NCBI GenBank assembly: GCA_008933995.1
Contig: WARS01000026.1
Coordinates: 510,501 to 574,500 of the forward strand
DNA from: Datnioides undecimradiatus
Taxonomy: Eukaryota; Chordata; Actinopteri; Lobotiformes; Datnioididae
Direction of reading: 5' to 3'
Length of the DNA stretch: 64,000 nt
The position numbers and the translations under genes are program-made. Under the pieces are notes generated by a model. The model was not told where the DNA came from. It did no database searches and worked only from the letters and a program-made list of their open reading frames with translations. This document shows positions 1 through 11,467 of this stretch, piece by piece; the first letter of the stretch is position 1, and the number at the start of each line of letters is the position of its first letter.

Positions 1-212
1 TTATGGATAAATAAGTTGAAGTGAATGCATAAACACTAAAATGCAACGTCAAGCATTTTACCAAAGTGGCACTTGTATTCAATATTAAAACAATAACAGC
101 ATATTAGAAAGGAAATACTAATGGAGGTCCTTAATTCAAGTAAATTCTCAATATGTGGTTAGTTGGACATTTTTGTTTTGCTAAGTTCAGTGTGTTTCTT
201 GCTTTGGCGCAG

Positions 213-508
213 TTCAACCCACTACTGAGGGACATCTTTGGCCTCGGCCCTCCACTCATCCTGGACGCTGCTGTCAAAGGCAACAAGATCTCTCGGTTTG
301 AAAAGGTAACAGTGGCGTTTAAAGTTCAGCTACATGTGCCGCGGTATAAAAAAGTCATCCTTTGTGATTTGAGCCTCAGAAGCATAAATATCATTGCTCT
401 CGTCTTATTATCTCTTTTCTTTGACAGCATCTGTTCAACTCTGCTGCCTTCAAGGCCAGGACTAAACAGAGGAGCAAAGTCAGGGACAAACGGGCTGACG
501 TCATGTGA
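213..508 (+). CDS. ifrd2: Last two coding exons of interferon-related developmental regulator 2 (partial, 5' part outside window)
   Basis: Two exons, 213-305 and 428-508, join in phase 0 across a short GT-AG intron (306-427) and end at TGA 506-508. They encode 57 residues. The second exon contains HLFNSAAFKARTKQRSKVRD and then ends DKRADVM. This basic tail, with the preceding FGLGPPLILDA and KISRFEK segments, is the conserved C-terminal IFRD domain shared by IFRD1 and IFRD2. The short ending after KRAD fits IFRD2 better than IFRD1, which runs a few residues further. From family knowledge, IFRD proteins are HEAT/ARM-like regulators; IFRD2 binds ribosomes and represses translation during differentiation. 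Neighbour apeh also maps to 3p21.31 in human, which supports the ifrd2 choice. The upstream exons are off the left edge, so the start and full length cannot be judged. The call rests on remembered family sequence, not a search. Confidence 0.88.
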
Positions 509-2390
509 GAGAAGGAGGAGGATGAAGTGAACAGACGAATAAGCGAGGAACTCCCTGAGCTGCATTGAGATGAATACAAAAATAATGCCTTTGACGCTCA
601 AGCTGTCAGACATGAGGACTCACCAACCTCTAAACAGGGCTTTTACACTTGTGCTCTTCACCTGCAGATCAATTCTCCAAGATTCAACATGGCCAACATT
701 TATTCTTAGCTTCCACAGGCAAAGGCGATCTCACTGAGGAACCATGTTACTGCTTCTCCTAGCAGGCATGAGCTTCCCACATGACTGTAAAACAACTCTA
801 ACCCTCTTTTATGTGGTATTAAAACAACTTCGTCACACAGGAGAGTGAGTTTTCTGTGCACACAAGAAATGTGATCTTTTATTAGTTTTATCAGCGAAAA
901 CAGAATGTAAAGTATTATGTCTCATTGTGTCTTTATGGAGCAGTTGAGATCTGTGGACACCTTCCACTGAAACCCTCTTTGGTGCTGATGGGTATTGTTG
1001 TTGATACTCAGATTGAACTCCTGCGCTCTGACTTGAGCGTTGTCTTTTTAAGCCTAATGTCAGTGTCCACGCAAAGCCAGTCCTGGTCAAAAGATGAAGT
1101 TTAATGTTAGAGCATCTACTTCTGTAACAAAAAACAAGAAAAAACCCCCAACATTTAGCCATGGAAATATTCTGGAAAAACTCTCCTCTCTCTGGGCTGA
1201 TGATTCCTCGTTATTCTCCTCCTGTCATCCTCTGTTTCCACACCCAGAGTGGCTCCTTCAGCTGCCAAACCACAAACTGACTTCACAGACAATGCAACCT
1301 AAAAGAAAATGTGTGTGGTGTTTTGCGTGAGTGTGTGTTTTATTTGAATTTTATTTAACATCATGAAATGAAACGCAAAAACCATATATATAGAAGATGC
1401 CTAATTAAATATGAAATCAAAGAGTTAATATTGTCATCTTTGTATTAATATTTTTTTTGAGAGGAAAAATACATTTGAACCATTTCTGGTGGATAATTGT
1501 ATTTGACTTTCTAATTTATTAAAACAGCAGTACTGTGTGATTTTTAAGAAATTTCAATATGTTAAGAACTGTTTACAAACAATGATGGGATGATGACAAC
1601 AAGAATTTCTAGTTTTTTTTCCATGTATATTTTTATTGCGGGTTGGTGGGTCACACAGTCTATCCATGTGTATGTACTGCAGATAGACTGTAAATAGGGA
1701 TTTACGGTAAGATGTATACTTGAATCTTTGCATTTGCATTTGAATGATTTTACACACAGGCCACTAAACAGAGCTGCTGATGAGAGTTTGGTGTTGGTGT
1801 TTGTAACAGCCGTCATGTTAGCATCCAGACTTCAGTGTGCTCCGTGACTGTGGCGTTTTCAGTACCGTTGATTGTATTGAATTTGAAAACCACAATCAAA
1901 AGCTGCCTGGAAATTTCAGGCCTTTGATGAAAACATCTCATCGTCAGCTTTTACGGTTTCCTGTGGCCTCCCATATTACAGCCTCACCAAACTGTCTTAT
2001 CAGTTGTTCAGGTGTTGCATCACATGGACAGAAGATGGATCAAATGAAATAAAGATTATTCGAGCATATAAAGATTATTTGTCTCTTGTGTAATTCCAGA
2101 AGGTTAGCTTCAATGAAAGCAGTTTCTGACCTGGAAAAACTGGATTTGTTTTGGTTTTTTTTGTTTTTGTTTTTTTTTAAAAAAAAGTGAATTATAGGAT
2201 ACTAAGTAATCAGATTACTTTAAAGAGGGAGAGAGGGTAATCTTGAACCTACAGAAGACAAACCAGACTAAGGATGAGCAACAATGTTTTATTAAAATAC
2301 CGGTAATTCAATGTAAACAAACGCTTTAACTGTATTAACATTTAAAACTAAATGCAATGATGACAGCCTTCTTGGTCCTTTGCTGCCCCC
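509..2390. other. ifrd2 3' UTR and intergenic DNA
   Basis: No further coding exon is supported. Possible poly(A) signals for ifrd2 are ATTAAA at 818-823, ATTAAA at 1404-1409 and AATAAA at 2049-2054; which is used cannot be told from sequence. AT-rich, with T runs near 1449-1457 and 2154-2176. The open frames here (for example 1094-1330 + and 1562-1816 -) have no splice support or recognisable protein. Confidence 0.6.
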
Positions 2391-2830
2391 TTGCGGCCAC
2401 TTCCCTCCACCGCACCCCTCCTGAATCAAAGTGGTATCGTCCATTCATGAATTCAACATGGAGGCGGTGGTACGTTACAGATCATTGTTGTGAAATGTTG
2501 AATCAAGTCCAGGCGAGGCACTGAAATCATTGACAGACTCATGTGGATAGATTCATGAACGGACCTGTACTAAAGCCGGAGCCTGACGACGACTTGAACC
2601 CGCCCGAGCGGCCATTAACCGGAAACAGTTTACCGTTAGTGTTTGATGCACGAGTTTGCGCTTGTGACCGAGCAGCTGGTGTTGACTGTGCAAAGTGGGG
2701 CGGGTTGGTGACTTAAATGTGAGCTCTAGGTGTGTGTAAGTTACGGCGGCACACACGCACACACACACATGGACCCGGAACAAATCACCGGCGTGTACGG
2801 AGAGGTCAGCGGCCTCCCAGTGCCGGTCTC
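2391..2830 (+). promoter_or_regulatory. apeh: CpG-rich putative promoter, 5' UTR and start region of apeh
   Basis: Base composition shifts from AT-rich to GC- and CpG-rich over this block, with repeated CG dinucleotides around 2461-2480, 2575-2660 and 2740-2830. It lies directly upstream of the apeh start codon and partly overlaps exon 1, as expected for a CpG-type housekeeping promoter. No clear TATA box is seen. The inverted copies GTCCATTCATGAAT (2439-2452) and ATTCATGAACGGAC (2551-2564) flank the presumed transcription start area. The exact start site is inferred. Confidence 0.55.
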
Positions 2831-5800
2831 TGCCCATGTGAGTGAGGAGCAGCTCCCAGATCTACGGATCTACACTGTGTCTGCAGGTGAACTGCTGGTG
2901 ACTGACACACACACACACACACACACACACACCTGTGCAAAACGCTCTGTTTGCACCAGTTTGCTTTATTTCTGATTAACACACATCAGTGATGGAAGAT
3001 CAGCGTACACGTTTCAGCCGCTAATTGTGTTGTTCAGCAGTCTGGCGGTGATTGGAAACCGACTGATTATGAAATCTTACAAAACGATCTGGAGACTGAT
3101 GAGTAGTGCAGTAATACATTGACTTCACGCTTTGTAGTTAAGGAGCTTAAACCTGCAACAACGGCGGCGTTATTGGTAAAACGTTTCAGTGTTTGGACGT
3201 ATTTCTGAGACAAATGGTGCAGCTGAAACATGAAGCTTTTACATACATTTTAAATAATCTGCAGGTATTTGAAGTGGAAGAAGCTCATCATCCGGGGAAA
3301 AGATGAATGTACACAGATATACCGGTGGCTTATATTGCCATTTGCTTATGAATGTGTGAATTTGTTTAAATGTCCATTGAAATGACCCTGAGATGACTTT
3401 AAACCTGAACATGATGAAAGGTCAGAGAGTCTTGGGAAATCCACCTTTGGGAACGCTGAACGTCCAAATTTGATTTTAAGACATGTCTGGCCTTTTTGTA
3501 ATCCAGATATCTTTCTCTCCTCGTATAATCACTTTAAACGGAATCAGCAGGCTAATACGACAGAAAATCAAAGAGAACCGTACTTTCTGTGACTTCAGTT
3601 GCCAGCGCGACATAAAAAAACCCCAAATCCAAATCCCTCTGGGAACGACTTTCAGCATTTCTTCGGCTTTCGTGACAACCTGCTGGTCAAAGGCGCAATG
3701 TGACTGACACCAGTGATCTCATCTTAAGGGTTTACAGAGGTTTACAGTGTAAACCCATCTGTTTCTCTGGAAGCAAACCATTCAGCCTGGCTGTTGTTTA
3801 TTGGATACTGTGCAGAACTTTGGATTGTGAGTTGAGGAAAGGGCACGCTGGTCATTCAAGCAAAACGGCTGTTTGCGTGACGTGACATGAATGACATAAA
3901 GCCCCATATAATGCTGACAGAAGACATTTATTGTAATATATATACATATAATCAAGGATTTCAGTGACAAGGTTTGCCCTCTCCATGTTTGCATCACATG
4001 GATTTGGATCATTTAAATAATTGAATCTCCTGATTTAATCCAACTTTGTAAAACTTCTCACTGTGTCCAACCTACAGAGTGGAGTCAGAGCGACCTGGTC
4101 CGAGGCTCCAGACTTCGCTACTTGCAGCAGTGGACTCTGATCACAGACAGCAACGACCACAGGAGCATCAGGACCGTCCTCCCACCAGGGCCCTGTGCAC
4201 CTGTGTCTGGAGAGTGAGTGTGCACACACAGACCGCTCATGATAACTGTCTGTGTTTGGGGGTGAATGTCCTGTAACTTGTCACATTGCTGTAGTGAAAG
4301 TGTGACCTCGTTGTGTGTGTGTGTGTGGTTACAGTAGTGTTGGTAAATCTTTAAAGAGTGCTCCCTGCTCTTCAGTTTCTCTTTAACCCAGAGTTGTTAT
4401 TTCTTTTCTGCTGTTCAGGTCACTGAGTGGACGCTCTCCCATCCGAGGCCTGCGGGCCATCGTCAGGGAAACGGGTGGCCAGCAGCTTCTCGAGGTAACA
4501 AAAACAGATCCCAGTATCCTCTGTCAGATCAGCGTTTGAGCATTTTGACAGACTGTTGCTTGCGCTCAGATATGGGACCCTCGCGGCCTCAGGAAATGCT
4601 TCAACCTGACGGCTCTTAACAAACACGGCAGAGTGTACGATGACGGTAAGACACGCGTTTCATTTTTAACATGTTTTCCTTTGCCTTGTTTCAGTGAGAT
4701 CAGTATCACATCAAGTTCTGGTGTTTCCTTCTCTTGAGAAGTATGTTTGTTATCACTCCTTTGTGTTTTTATATTTTTATATTGGTGTGTGTGTGTGTCT
4801 CCAGCCCAGTTTGGCTGTCTGTCCTGGTCAGAGTGTGAGAATAAACTAGTGTATGTAGCTGAGAAGAGCAAGAACACGTCAGTAGAAACACATGATGGAG
4901 AATCTGCATGTGGGAAGGTATTCAACACGCACACACGCACACATTTACAAGCACACGCATGCACCTTATCTTGCTTATGTGTGTTACTGTGCTCAAACAG
5001 GACAGGAGTGTGTACTGTGAAGACTGGGGCGAGGCTCTGACCAATAAGAGCGTTCCAGTGATTTCTGTGGTGAATCTGCAGAGCGGCTCTGTCAGCGTGT
5101 TGCCGGGCGTCCCGCCTGATGTCTCCCCGGGGCAGGTGAGGACAGAGTGGCGCTCCGCGACCTCATGTGACACTGCTGGATTGAGTTTTTTTGTTTAAAC
5201 ATGTTCTTACATTACTCTTCTACTATTAATTACTCCTCCTCTCCAAAACTAACTGAGATTCACTGTGCCTGCATTTGCTCAGCTTGTTTCTATTCCAACG
5301 TATGATCCAGACATAAGTTCCAAATTGCAAAAATATAGTTTATTATTGTGTCTGGATAAAAAGTCAATTTATGATGGCTCATTTTAGGGTCAACGCACCC
5401 ATGGGTGCAGCACAAATGGACAAACGCGTGACCCACAAATGTGCTGGTCATGACAAAGCAATGTCAGTCGTGTTGTTTACTGCCCTTACTGTTTTTAGGT
5501 CAAGTGTAAGTTCAGGATACCAGTGTGTATTTGTAAAGTATTAATGCCAGCGGTGATTTATTGATTTGATTGATCGATGAGCAGTTGATTGTCCTTAGTT
5601 TTGATTGTTTTGGTGACACTTATATGACAAGTGAAGTCAAAATTAAAGACGTTACCAGGGAACAAATTAGAAATGACTCAAATTGTTTATCTATTCTATT
5701 AAATATCATGTTAGTGCATTACTAGTGTTTTTTATGTAATAATCTGTGTGTGTGTGTGTATGGGTGTGTTTTGTCCTATAGGCTCTGTGGGCTCCGGGCA

Positions 5801-8800
5801 GTGACTCTGTGTTTTTCGTGGGTTGGTACCATGAACCTTTCAGACTCGGACTGAAGTTCTGCTCAAACCGCAGGTTGGATATCTGCTTTGTTTCTGACGT
5901 AGCCTGAGTCAGGACAGGAAACGGCAGCAGCAGCACTGAAATAATGTCAAGTCAACTTTATTTAAGGGGCTGATAAAATGTTTTTAATTTGGATAAATGA
6001 TAAAAAGGAAACTGTGGGGAAGGAAGAGTTAAACATTCCTGTCACTCATTCTTCCTCTTTCACAAAGCCGTTGTCCGTTCTGTTCAATCATCATTACTTT
6101 TTAGCACATACTGTGTGTAAAAACACTACAAATGACAAATGATCATATATCGGACAATTATCATTAATGTTACAGTATTCACGGGTGAACAGGTGTAATT
6201 TTAAATGTATAACAGCAGTGATTGAGCAGAAAAACAGAAATGATGTTAAACCTTGTTTCAGTTTCCAGGCATTATGTTAAGAAAACACTGAGTCACGTAA
6301 AAATAGTTTATTTATATACCAGGTCTCAGACTAAACGGTGCAAATTACAGTTTGCTTCTTTTCTGTTTCAGGTCAGCATTATTCAGGCTTGACCTGGATG
6401 GAAACTGTGGTGAGTCTTTGTCTCTCTGTTAATGAACAGGACGCACACACTCTGCTCTGGTCATGTGATCTCTGTACGACCTCCTCCCTCCACAAACCAG
6501 AGCGTCTGTCTGGGGACAACCTGTCCGCGTCCTGTCCGAGGCTGAGTCCAGACAGGTCCACGCTGGTCTACCTGCAAGGTCGAGTGTTTGGTCCTCACAG
6601 CCAGTGCCTCAGTCTGCAGCAGGTATTTATGTGTGTGTGGGTGTAGTTGTGTGCAGTTGTGTGTGTTGGTGTTTTTTTTTGGTGTTTTCCCTCTTTTGAC
6701 AACGGCTGTTCACAGTTGGACCTGAAGAGCGGGAGGACGTCCACGCTGTTGGATGTTGTTCACAGACCACAGACTGGTGGGTTGCACTTTTTTATTGGTT
6801 TATGGCTGAATGTCTGTTGAATGAACGAAAACTGGCAGATGCCGCAAAATCCCAACGAAATGTCCTCAACGAAGCAGGATAAGAGAGTTAATTCAGAGAG
6901 ATTAAAGACCAGAGTTATAAAAAATATCAAAAAACTAGTAAAGTAAAGGTAAAAAGTGAATTCTCTCCATGCCTCTCTGTTTCAGGTGAGTTTGCTGGTG
7001 TTTATGAAGCTCTGCCGCCCTGCTGCTGGTCTGCAGACAGCCAAAGAGTGTTGTTCAGCAGCGCCCGCAGAAACTGGAAGGTAACAACCGCGTATCTGAG
7101 GATGAGTGTGACGTCACTGATTAAAACGCGTCATATCATTTAGGTGAAAACCCCTCGGCTCCTCTAATCTCTGCTTGTTTCTCTCTCAGGATCTCTTTAT
7201 GGTCGACAGAAGATCCAACAAAGTCACCTCCCTCTCTGATAGTAAGAGTCCATCCTCTCCTCCACCTCCACCTCCTGTCTCTCTTCTGTCCTCATCTCCA
7301 TCTCTTCTTTTCCCACCTCCTCCTCCTCCTCCTCCACCTCCCTCTTTTTTATCTCATCCTCCTCTTTCTCCTCTGCTCCCACCTCCTCCTTCCCCCTGTT
7401 GGTCTCCGCATCCTCTCCCTCCTCTCCCATCTCCAGCTCTTCCTCCTCCTCCTGCGGCTCCTCTGTCATCTCCTCTTCCTCCCACCCCCCTCTCCCCTCT
7501 TCTTCCACCTCCGCCTTCTCCTTTTCCTCCACTTCCAGGTTCTCCTTCTTACTGTCACCTTCCTCCTCCTCCTCCCCCTCCTGATCCTCTGTTCGATCCT
7601 CTCCTCCCTCCTCCTCCTCCTCCTCCACCTGTTCATCTTCATCAACAGGAGGACAAGAGAGAGCAGGAAGGTACGACAACACCAACGGGTTTAATGTTGC
7701 TGCCAACATCCTATTGGGGTATTTCAAAATAAAAGTCAGAAGTTGCAGAAAGACCACTGGAGCACAAACTGCATGCCAACGACGAAAAAAATAAAGTTTA
7801 TTAGAGCGTTTCATAACAATATTAATGATTATTGTTTGTTTTTTAAGTCAAAGGTTCTGCTGCAAGAGCTGAAGTGACCTTATAATTAAGATAATTTAAC
7901 TATTCAAAGTAAAAGTCTTTTTATTTCAAATGCATCTACGGCATGTCATCTGTATCTCTGATGTGGATATACGAGGACTAGACATAACATCATCAGTGTC
8001 TGTGCAATTGTTTTTATGTATATAATTTCAAAAACAGATCTTCACCTCTGCGCTCCCCCTCCCCACTCGTGTCTGCATCGTGTTCTGTTCTGTCCTCCTT
8101 CATCCCTTCTTCCCCCTCTCCTCCCCAGGTCTCTCTGATCTGCCCAAACTTTACGGCAGCTGGAAGCTGCTGACGGTGCAGAAGGACTTGATGGTCGTCT
8201 CCTGCTCCAGCCCCAACACACCACCCACTCTGGTCAGACACCACACTAACACACAACACACACACACACACACAACGATAAAATATTACGTGAGATCAGA
8301 ACTGTATTTATCTTTTTTACTTATGGACTGTGTGTGTGTGTGTGTGTGTGTGTGTGCACCTGTGTGCATGCAAGAGGGTAGGGTTCATCCCCTCTCCAGG
8401 TGAGGCTGTGACCTGGCAAACCCTGCAGCAGCCCGTCTTGACCTTTGACTTCCACTGGTCAGATGTAGATGTTACACCTACACCAGAAGAGGACAACACA
8501 CACTACTGTGAGTACCAGACACACACACGGGCCAAAAAGATGAAGATCAATGACCTCCACAGTGTAAACAAATATAAACAGTTGCTTTCTCCCTCTCTCT
8601 CTGTCTCTCTGTGTCTCAGCTGGTTTAGACTTCGGGGCTGTCCTGGTGAAACCATCTCGTTCCTTCCATGAATTCAAGACACCTCTGGTCGTCTTCATCC
8701 ATGGTCTGTGTTTCCTCCACTCATTTGTTTAATTGCTGTTGTGTTCACAACATTTTTTTTTATTTTCTTTTATTTTTTTTAATATGTTTTTATTTTTTGA

Positions 8801-11332
8801 TTTACTACAGTTCTACAAGATCATTTGGCCGATGCTTTTAGCCAAAGCCATGTACATATAGAATAAGTGCAACACAAGCAATGATCTAGTAGGAAAAGCA
8901 ACGCGGACAAGTGCTTTGAAATGTTCTGAGTCCAGTAGGACCAAGGTGTCGACAGGTAGTATTGAAGTCAAGTGCGTTTTTTTGGGGGGGGGGGGTTTGT
9001 AAGCAAGTGCCAGCAATTTGCACGTTGTGGTACTTGATGCGGGATATAATGAGGGCCACAGGAGCTGTGCTTTATGCTCAGACAGGTAGGGTCTGATCTT
9101 CCTGATGTTGTACAGGGAAAAGCAACACGACCAAGCAACTAAGACCATGTGAGCCTTGAAACTAAGATGGTCGTCGATCACAATCACGATGCCCAGGTTT
9201 CAGGCCAACTTTGTAGGCATTAGAGGAGTTGATCCAAGTTGGATGTTGATCTGGTTTTGTAAAGATGGTTTTGCTGGGATGACAATGAGCTCAGTCTTAG
9301 TAATGTTGAGCTTCAAGTGGTGTTCTTTCATCCATTCATAAATGTTAGTGAGGCATGAGATTCGATTGTAGAAGAGTCATGTCATCTGCGTAGCAGTAGC
9401 TTGAGAAACAATAGGCATGATATTGAAAACAGGAGGGGACCAAGTACTCACCCCTGGGGGACACCCACCCCCCATGAAACTCTGAAGGATCTTTCAGAGC
9501 GGTATGACTCAAACCAATGGAGAACGGATCCTGAGAAGCCAAGTTTGTTGAGAGTAGGGAGGAGGATTTGATGGTTAACAGTACCAAATATTATGATTTT
9601 ATTTTTGTTTGTTTGCTCCCCCAGGTGGCCCCCACTCCCAGTTCCCAGCTGAGTGGAACAGCACCACAGCTGGATTGGTTAAACTTGGCTTTGCAGTGCT
9701 CATGGGTGAGATACGTGAACACACACACACACACAAAACACACAAACAGAGGCACACTTTAAGAATTAGACATTTCTTGCTTGGGTTATATTTGTCACGT
9801 TACGCAGCACAACTACTGCTTTAACTGGAAACAGACATTTTCTTTATGCACATATAGGACTTTCAAATCCTCATCTTCATCGGTTTATTTATCGGTGTGA
9901 ATTCCATGAGAAAATCAGATTTTATTGATATTTTCAGGAAACAGTGGTCCCACTGTTACCTTACTTTTACTTACTTTCTTGTGATAGAAGCTAATTAACC
10001 TTTTGTCTCAATTTTCTGAGCTCTGTTGGTCAAAAAAAGTAAAATCTACTTTAAAACAATTTGCTTATTAAAAGCCAAGTTTTTCTGGTGAAATCTATTA
10101 AAACAATAAGCCCTCCTTATTAAAGGTTTTTCCATTTGTTTTTAGCTGTCTTCCCTCTCTTCCTCTCTCTGTGTCTCTCTGTTTAGTGAACTATCGGGGA
10201 TCCACAGGGTTTGGCCAGGACAGCATCCTGTCCCTGATCGGTCAGATTGGAAGACAGGATGTGAAAGATGTGCAGGTGCTGGTCGACACAGGCACATAAA
10301 AAAAAAATCTGTCCCACTGAGATTTTGAAATATTTTACAATTTGCAGGTAGAAGGGTGTCACGCTTATCCATGACTGTAACCCTGCAGCTGAAGATGATT
10401 TGTGTCTTTACCCAGAGAGCAGTGCTTACTGCGTTGCAGACAGACATCACCCTTGACCCCAAACGTTTGGCTGTGATTGGTGGTTCTCACGGGGGTTTCC
10501 TGTCTTGTCATCTGGTTGGTCAGTACCCAGACTTCTACAGAGCCTGTGCAGCCAGGAACCCTGTCATTAATGCTGCTACATTACTGGGCACCAGTGACAT
10601 CGTGGACTGGTGAGACACATGAACAACTCGTCCACACACTGCGATAAATCCTGTCCACTGTGAAGTTTGATTCATTCCTTGTCTCTCTGCATCTCCAGGC
10701 GTTACAGCAGTGTGGGTTTGCAGTACTCATATGACCAGATCCCTACTGCTGAAGCCCTGGCTGCTTTGTTAGAGAAGTCACCCATCACACATGCTGCTCA
10801 GGTCAGACACACACAGACTATACATACAGTGTTTTAATCATAAAGTAGAAATAAACAACATATTCTTAGACCAGAAGTTATTTCTCTTCAGAAAGTTATA
10901 AAGCTGTCTCAGTGGCTGATGATACATCATCAGAATCTGATCAAACTGACTTAACTCAAAGTGTGACTAAAGTGTGTGTTGGTACATTGTGTTTATTGTG
11001 TGTGTGTTTTGTAGATCAAGGCTCCAGTGCTCCTGATGCTGGGGGGCAGAGACAGGCGAGTGTCTCCTCACCAGGGTCTGGAGCTGTATAAGGCGCTGAA
11101 GAGCAGAGCTTTGCCTGTCAGGTACAGTGAGCAGAGGTTTATTCAGTTCTCCTTGTGTGTCACTGAGAAGAATAGTTTTTGTTATTAAGACGGATTATTT
11201 AGCTCTGCCCATCGTTCTGTTTGTCCATCCAGATTGTTGTGGTTTCCAGAAGATGGACATTCTCTGTCCCGAGTGGACACACAAGCCAACTGCTTCCTCA
11301 ACACAGTGCTGTGGCTGCAGCAGCATCTCTGA
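2769..11332 (+). CDS. apeh: Acylaminoacyl-peptide hydrolase (acylamino-acid-releasing enzyme), complete 21-exon gene
   Basis: A cytosolic S9C serine peptidase that releases N-acylated amino acids from short peptides. Exons: 2769-2886, 4078-4213, 4419-4494, 4570-4645, 4805-4917, 5001-5135, 5782-5873, 6372-6409, 6501-6622, 6716-6776, 6986-7080, 7190-7241, 8129-8232, 8375-8507, 8620-8703, 9625-9705, 10187-10275, 10416-10609, 10699-10801, 11015-11121, 11233-11332. All junctions are GT-AG and all phases agree. They give 2,109 nt, 702 residues (human 732). The N-terminal two thirds is a beta-propeller ([52 protein letters not shown]). The C-terminal alpha/beta-hydrolase has [25 protein letters not shown] and the nucleophile motif GGSHGG. 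Triad Ser559, Asp647 and His679 keeps the human spacing (88 and 32 residues). The start is the first in-frame ATG after a stop at 2727-2729; GTCAGA donors of exons 13 and 19 are weak. Exon edges were read by eye; identity is near certain. Confidence 0.96.
2905..2932. repeat. (AC)n microsatellite in apeh intron 1
   Basis: Uninterrupted AC dinucleotides begin 18 bases after the exon 1 donor. Intron 1 (2887-4077) is the longest apeh intron; the rest is unique-looking AT-rich sequence with no other feature seen. Confidence 0.9.
5136..5781 (+). other. apeh intron 6
   Basis: GT-AG intron of 646 bases. AT-rich and without coding content. A short (TG)n run sits near its 3' end (5746-5768), just before the acceptor. 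Confidence 0.8.
5874..6371 (+). other. apeh intron 7
   Basis: GT-AG intron of 498 bases between exon 7 (ends in the SNR segment) and the 38-base exon 8. The donor is a weak GTTGGA. No coding content or repeat family recognised. Confidence 0.75.
7245..7640 (+). repeat. Polypyrimidine (CCT/CTC-rich) tract in apeh intron 12
   Basis: About 400 bases consisting almost only of C and T on the + strand, built from irregular CCT, CTC and TCC units, within intron 12 (7242-8128). The complementary strand is nearly pure purine and gives an artefactual Glu-rich frame. Such tracts can form triplex (H-DNA) structures; that is general knowledge, not shown here. The exon 12 frame runs on through the tract without a stop until about 7732. 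Confidence 0.9.
8329..8356. repeat. (TG)n microsatellite next to the apeh exon 14 acceptor
   Basis: The TG run ends 18 bases before the exon 14 acceptor (exon starts 8375) and supplies most of what would normally be its polypyrimidine tract. The acceptor (CAAG before AGGGTAGG) was chosen because it keeps phase and gives RVGF, matching the family's KVGF. Confidence 0.85.
8812..9595 (-). mobile_element. Degenerate L2-like LINE reverse-transcriptase fragment in apeh intron 15
   Basis: Minus-strand translation gives reverse-transcriptase motifs in the correct order, spread over shifted frames. They are [10 protein letters not shown] and RSFRVSWG (about 9540-9470), a GVPQG-like segment (about 9465-9450), the catalytic YADD (plus-strand 9381-9392), [13 protein letters not shown] (about 9310-9270) and [10 protein letters not shown] followed by [13 protein letters not shown] (about 9180-9085). 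The order and wording match the RT C-terminal half of teleost L2-type non-LTR retrotransposons. Frameshifts and stops show that it is dead. It is antisense to apeh. The low-coordinate edge at about 8812 has the TTTTAGCCAAAGCC-type sequence often seen at ends of fish repeats. No 5' part (endonuclease) is present. Confidence 0.85.
9706..10186 (+). other. apeh intron 16
   Basis: GT-AG intron of 481 bases with an (AC)n stretch at its start (about 9718-9735) and a good polypyrimidine acceptor tract. No other content seen. Confidence 0.75.

Positions 11333-11333
<1 letters not shown>

Positions 11334-11371
<38 letters not shown>
11334..11371. repeat. (AC)n microsatellite in apeh 3' UTR
   Basis: An uninterrupted run of about 19 AC units begins two bases after the apeh stop codon (11330-11332), so it lies in the transcribed 3' UTR if the stop and the poly(A) site are correct. 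Confidence 0.9.
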
Positions 11372-11375
<4 letters not shown>

Positions 11376-11467
11376 ATCTTGAACGCACCACTGCCTTTTC
11401 AAAAACAAAAACACATTCTACATGGAGCAAAGTTCCTAATTTTGTAAAAACATTTCTAAACCAAAGT

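Noticed and set aside
153..530. 125-residue open frame at the left edge
   Set aside because: It reads through the 306-427 intron of ifrd2 and includes only part of the true exons; the spliced exons are annotated instead.
7224..7814. 196-residue Glu-rich frame on the minus strand
   Set aside because: It is the complement of the polypyrimidine tract in apeh intron 12; the composition is entirely repeat-driven.
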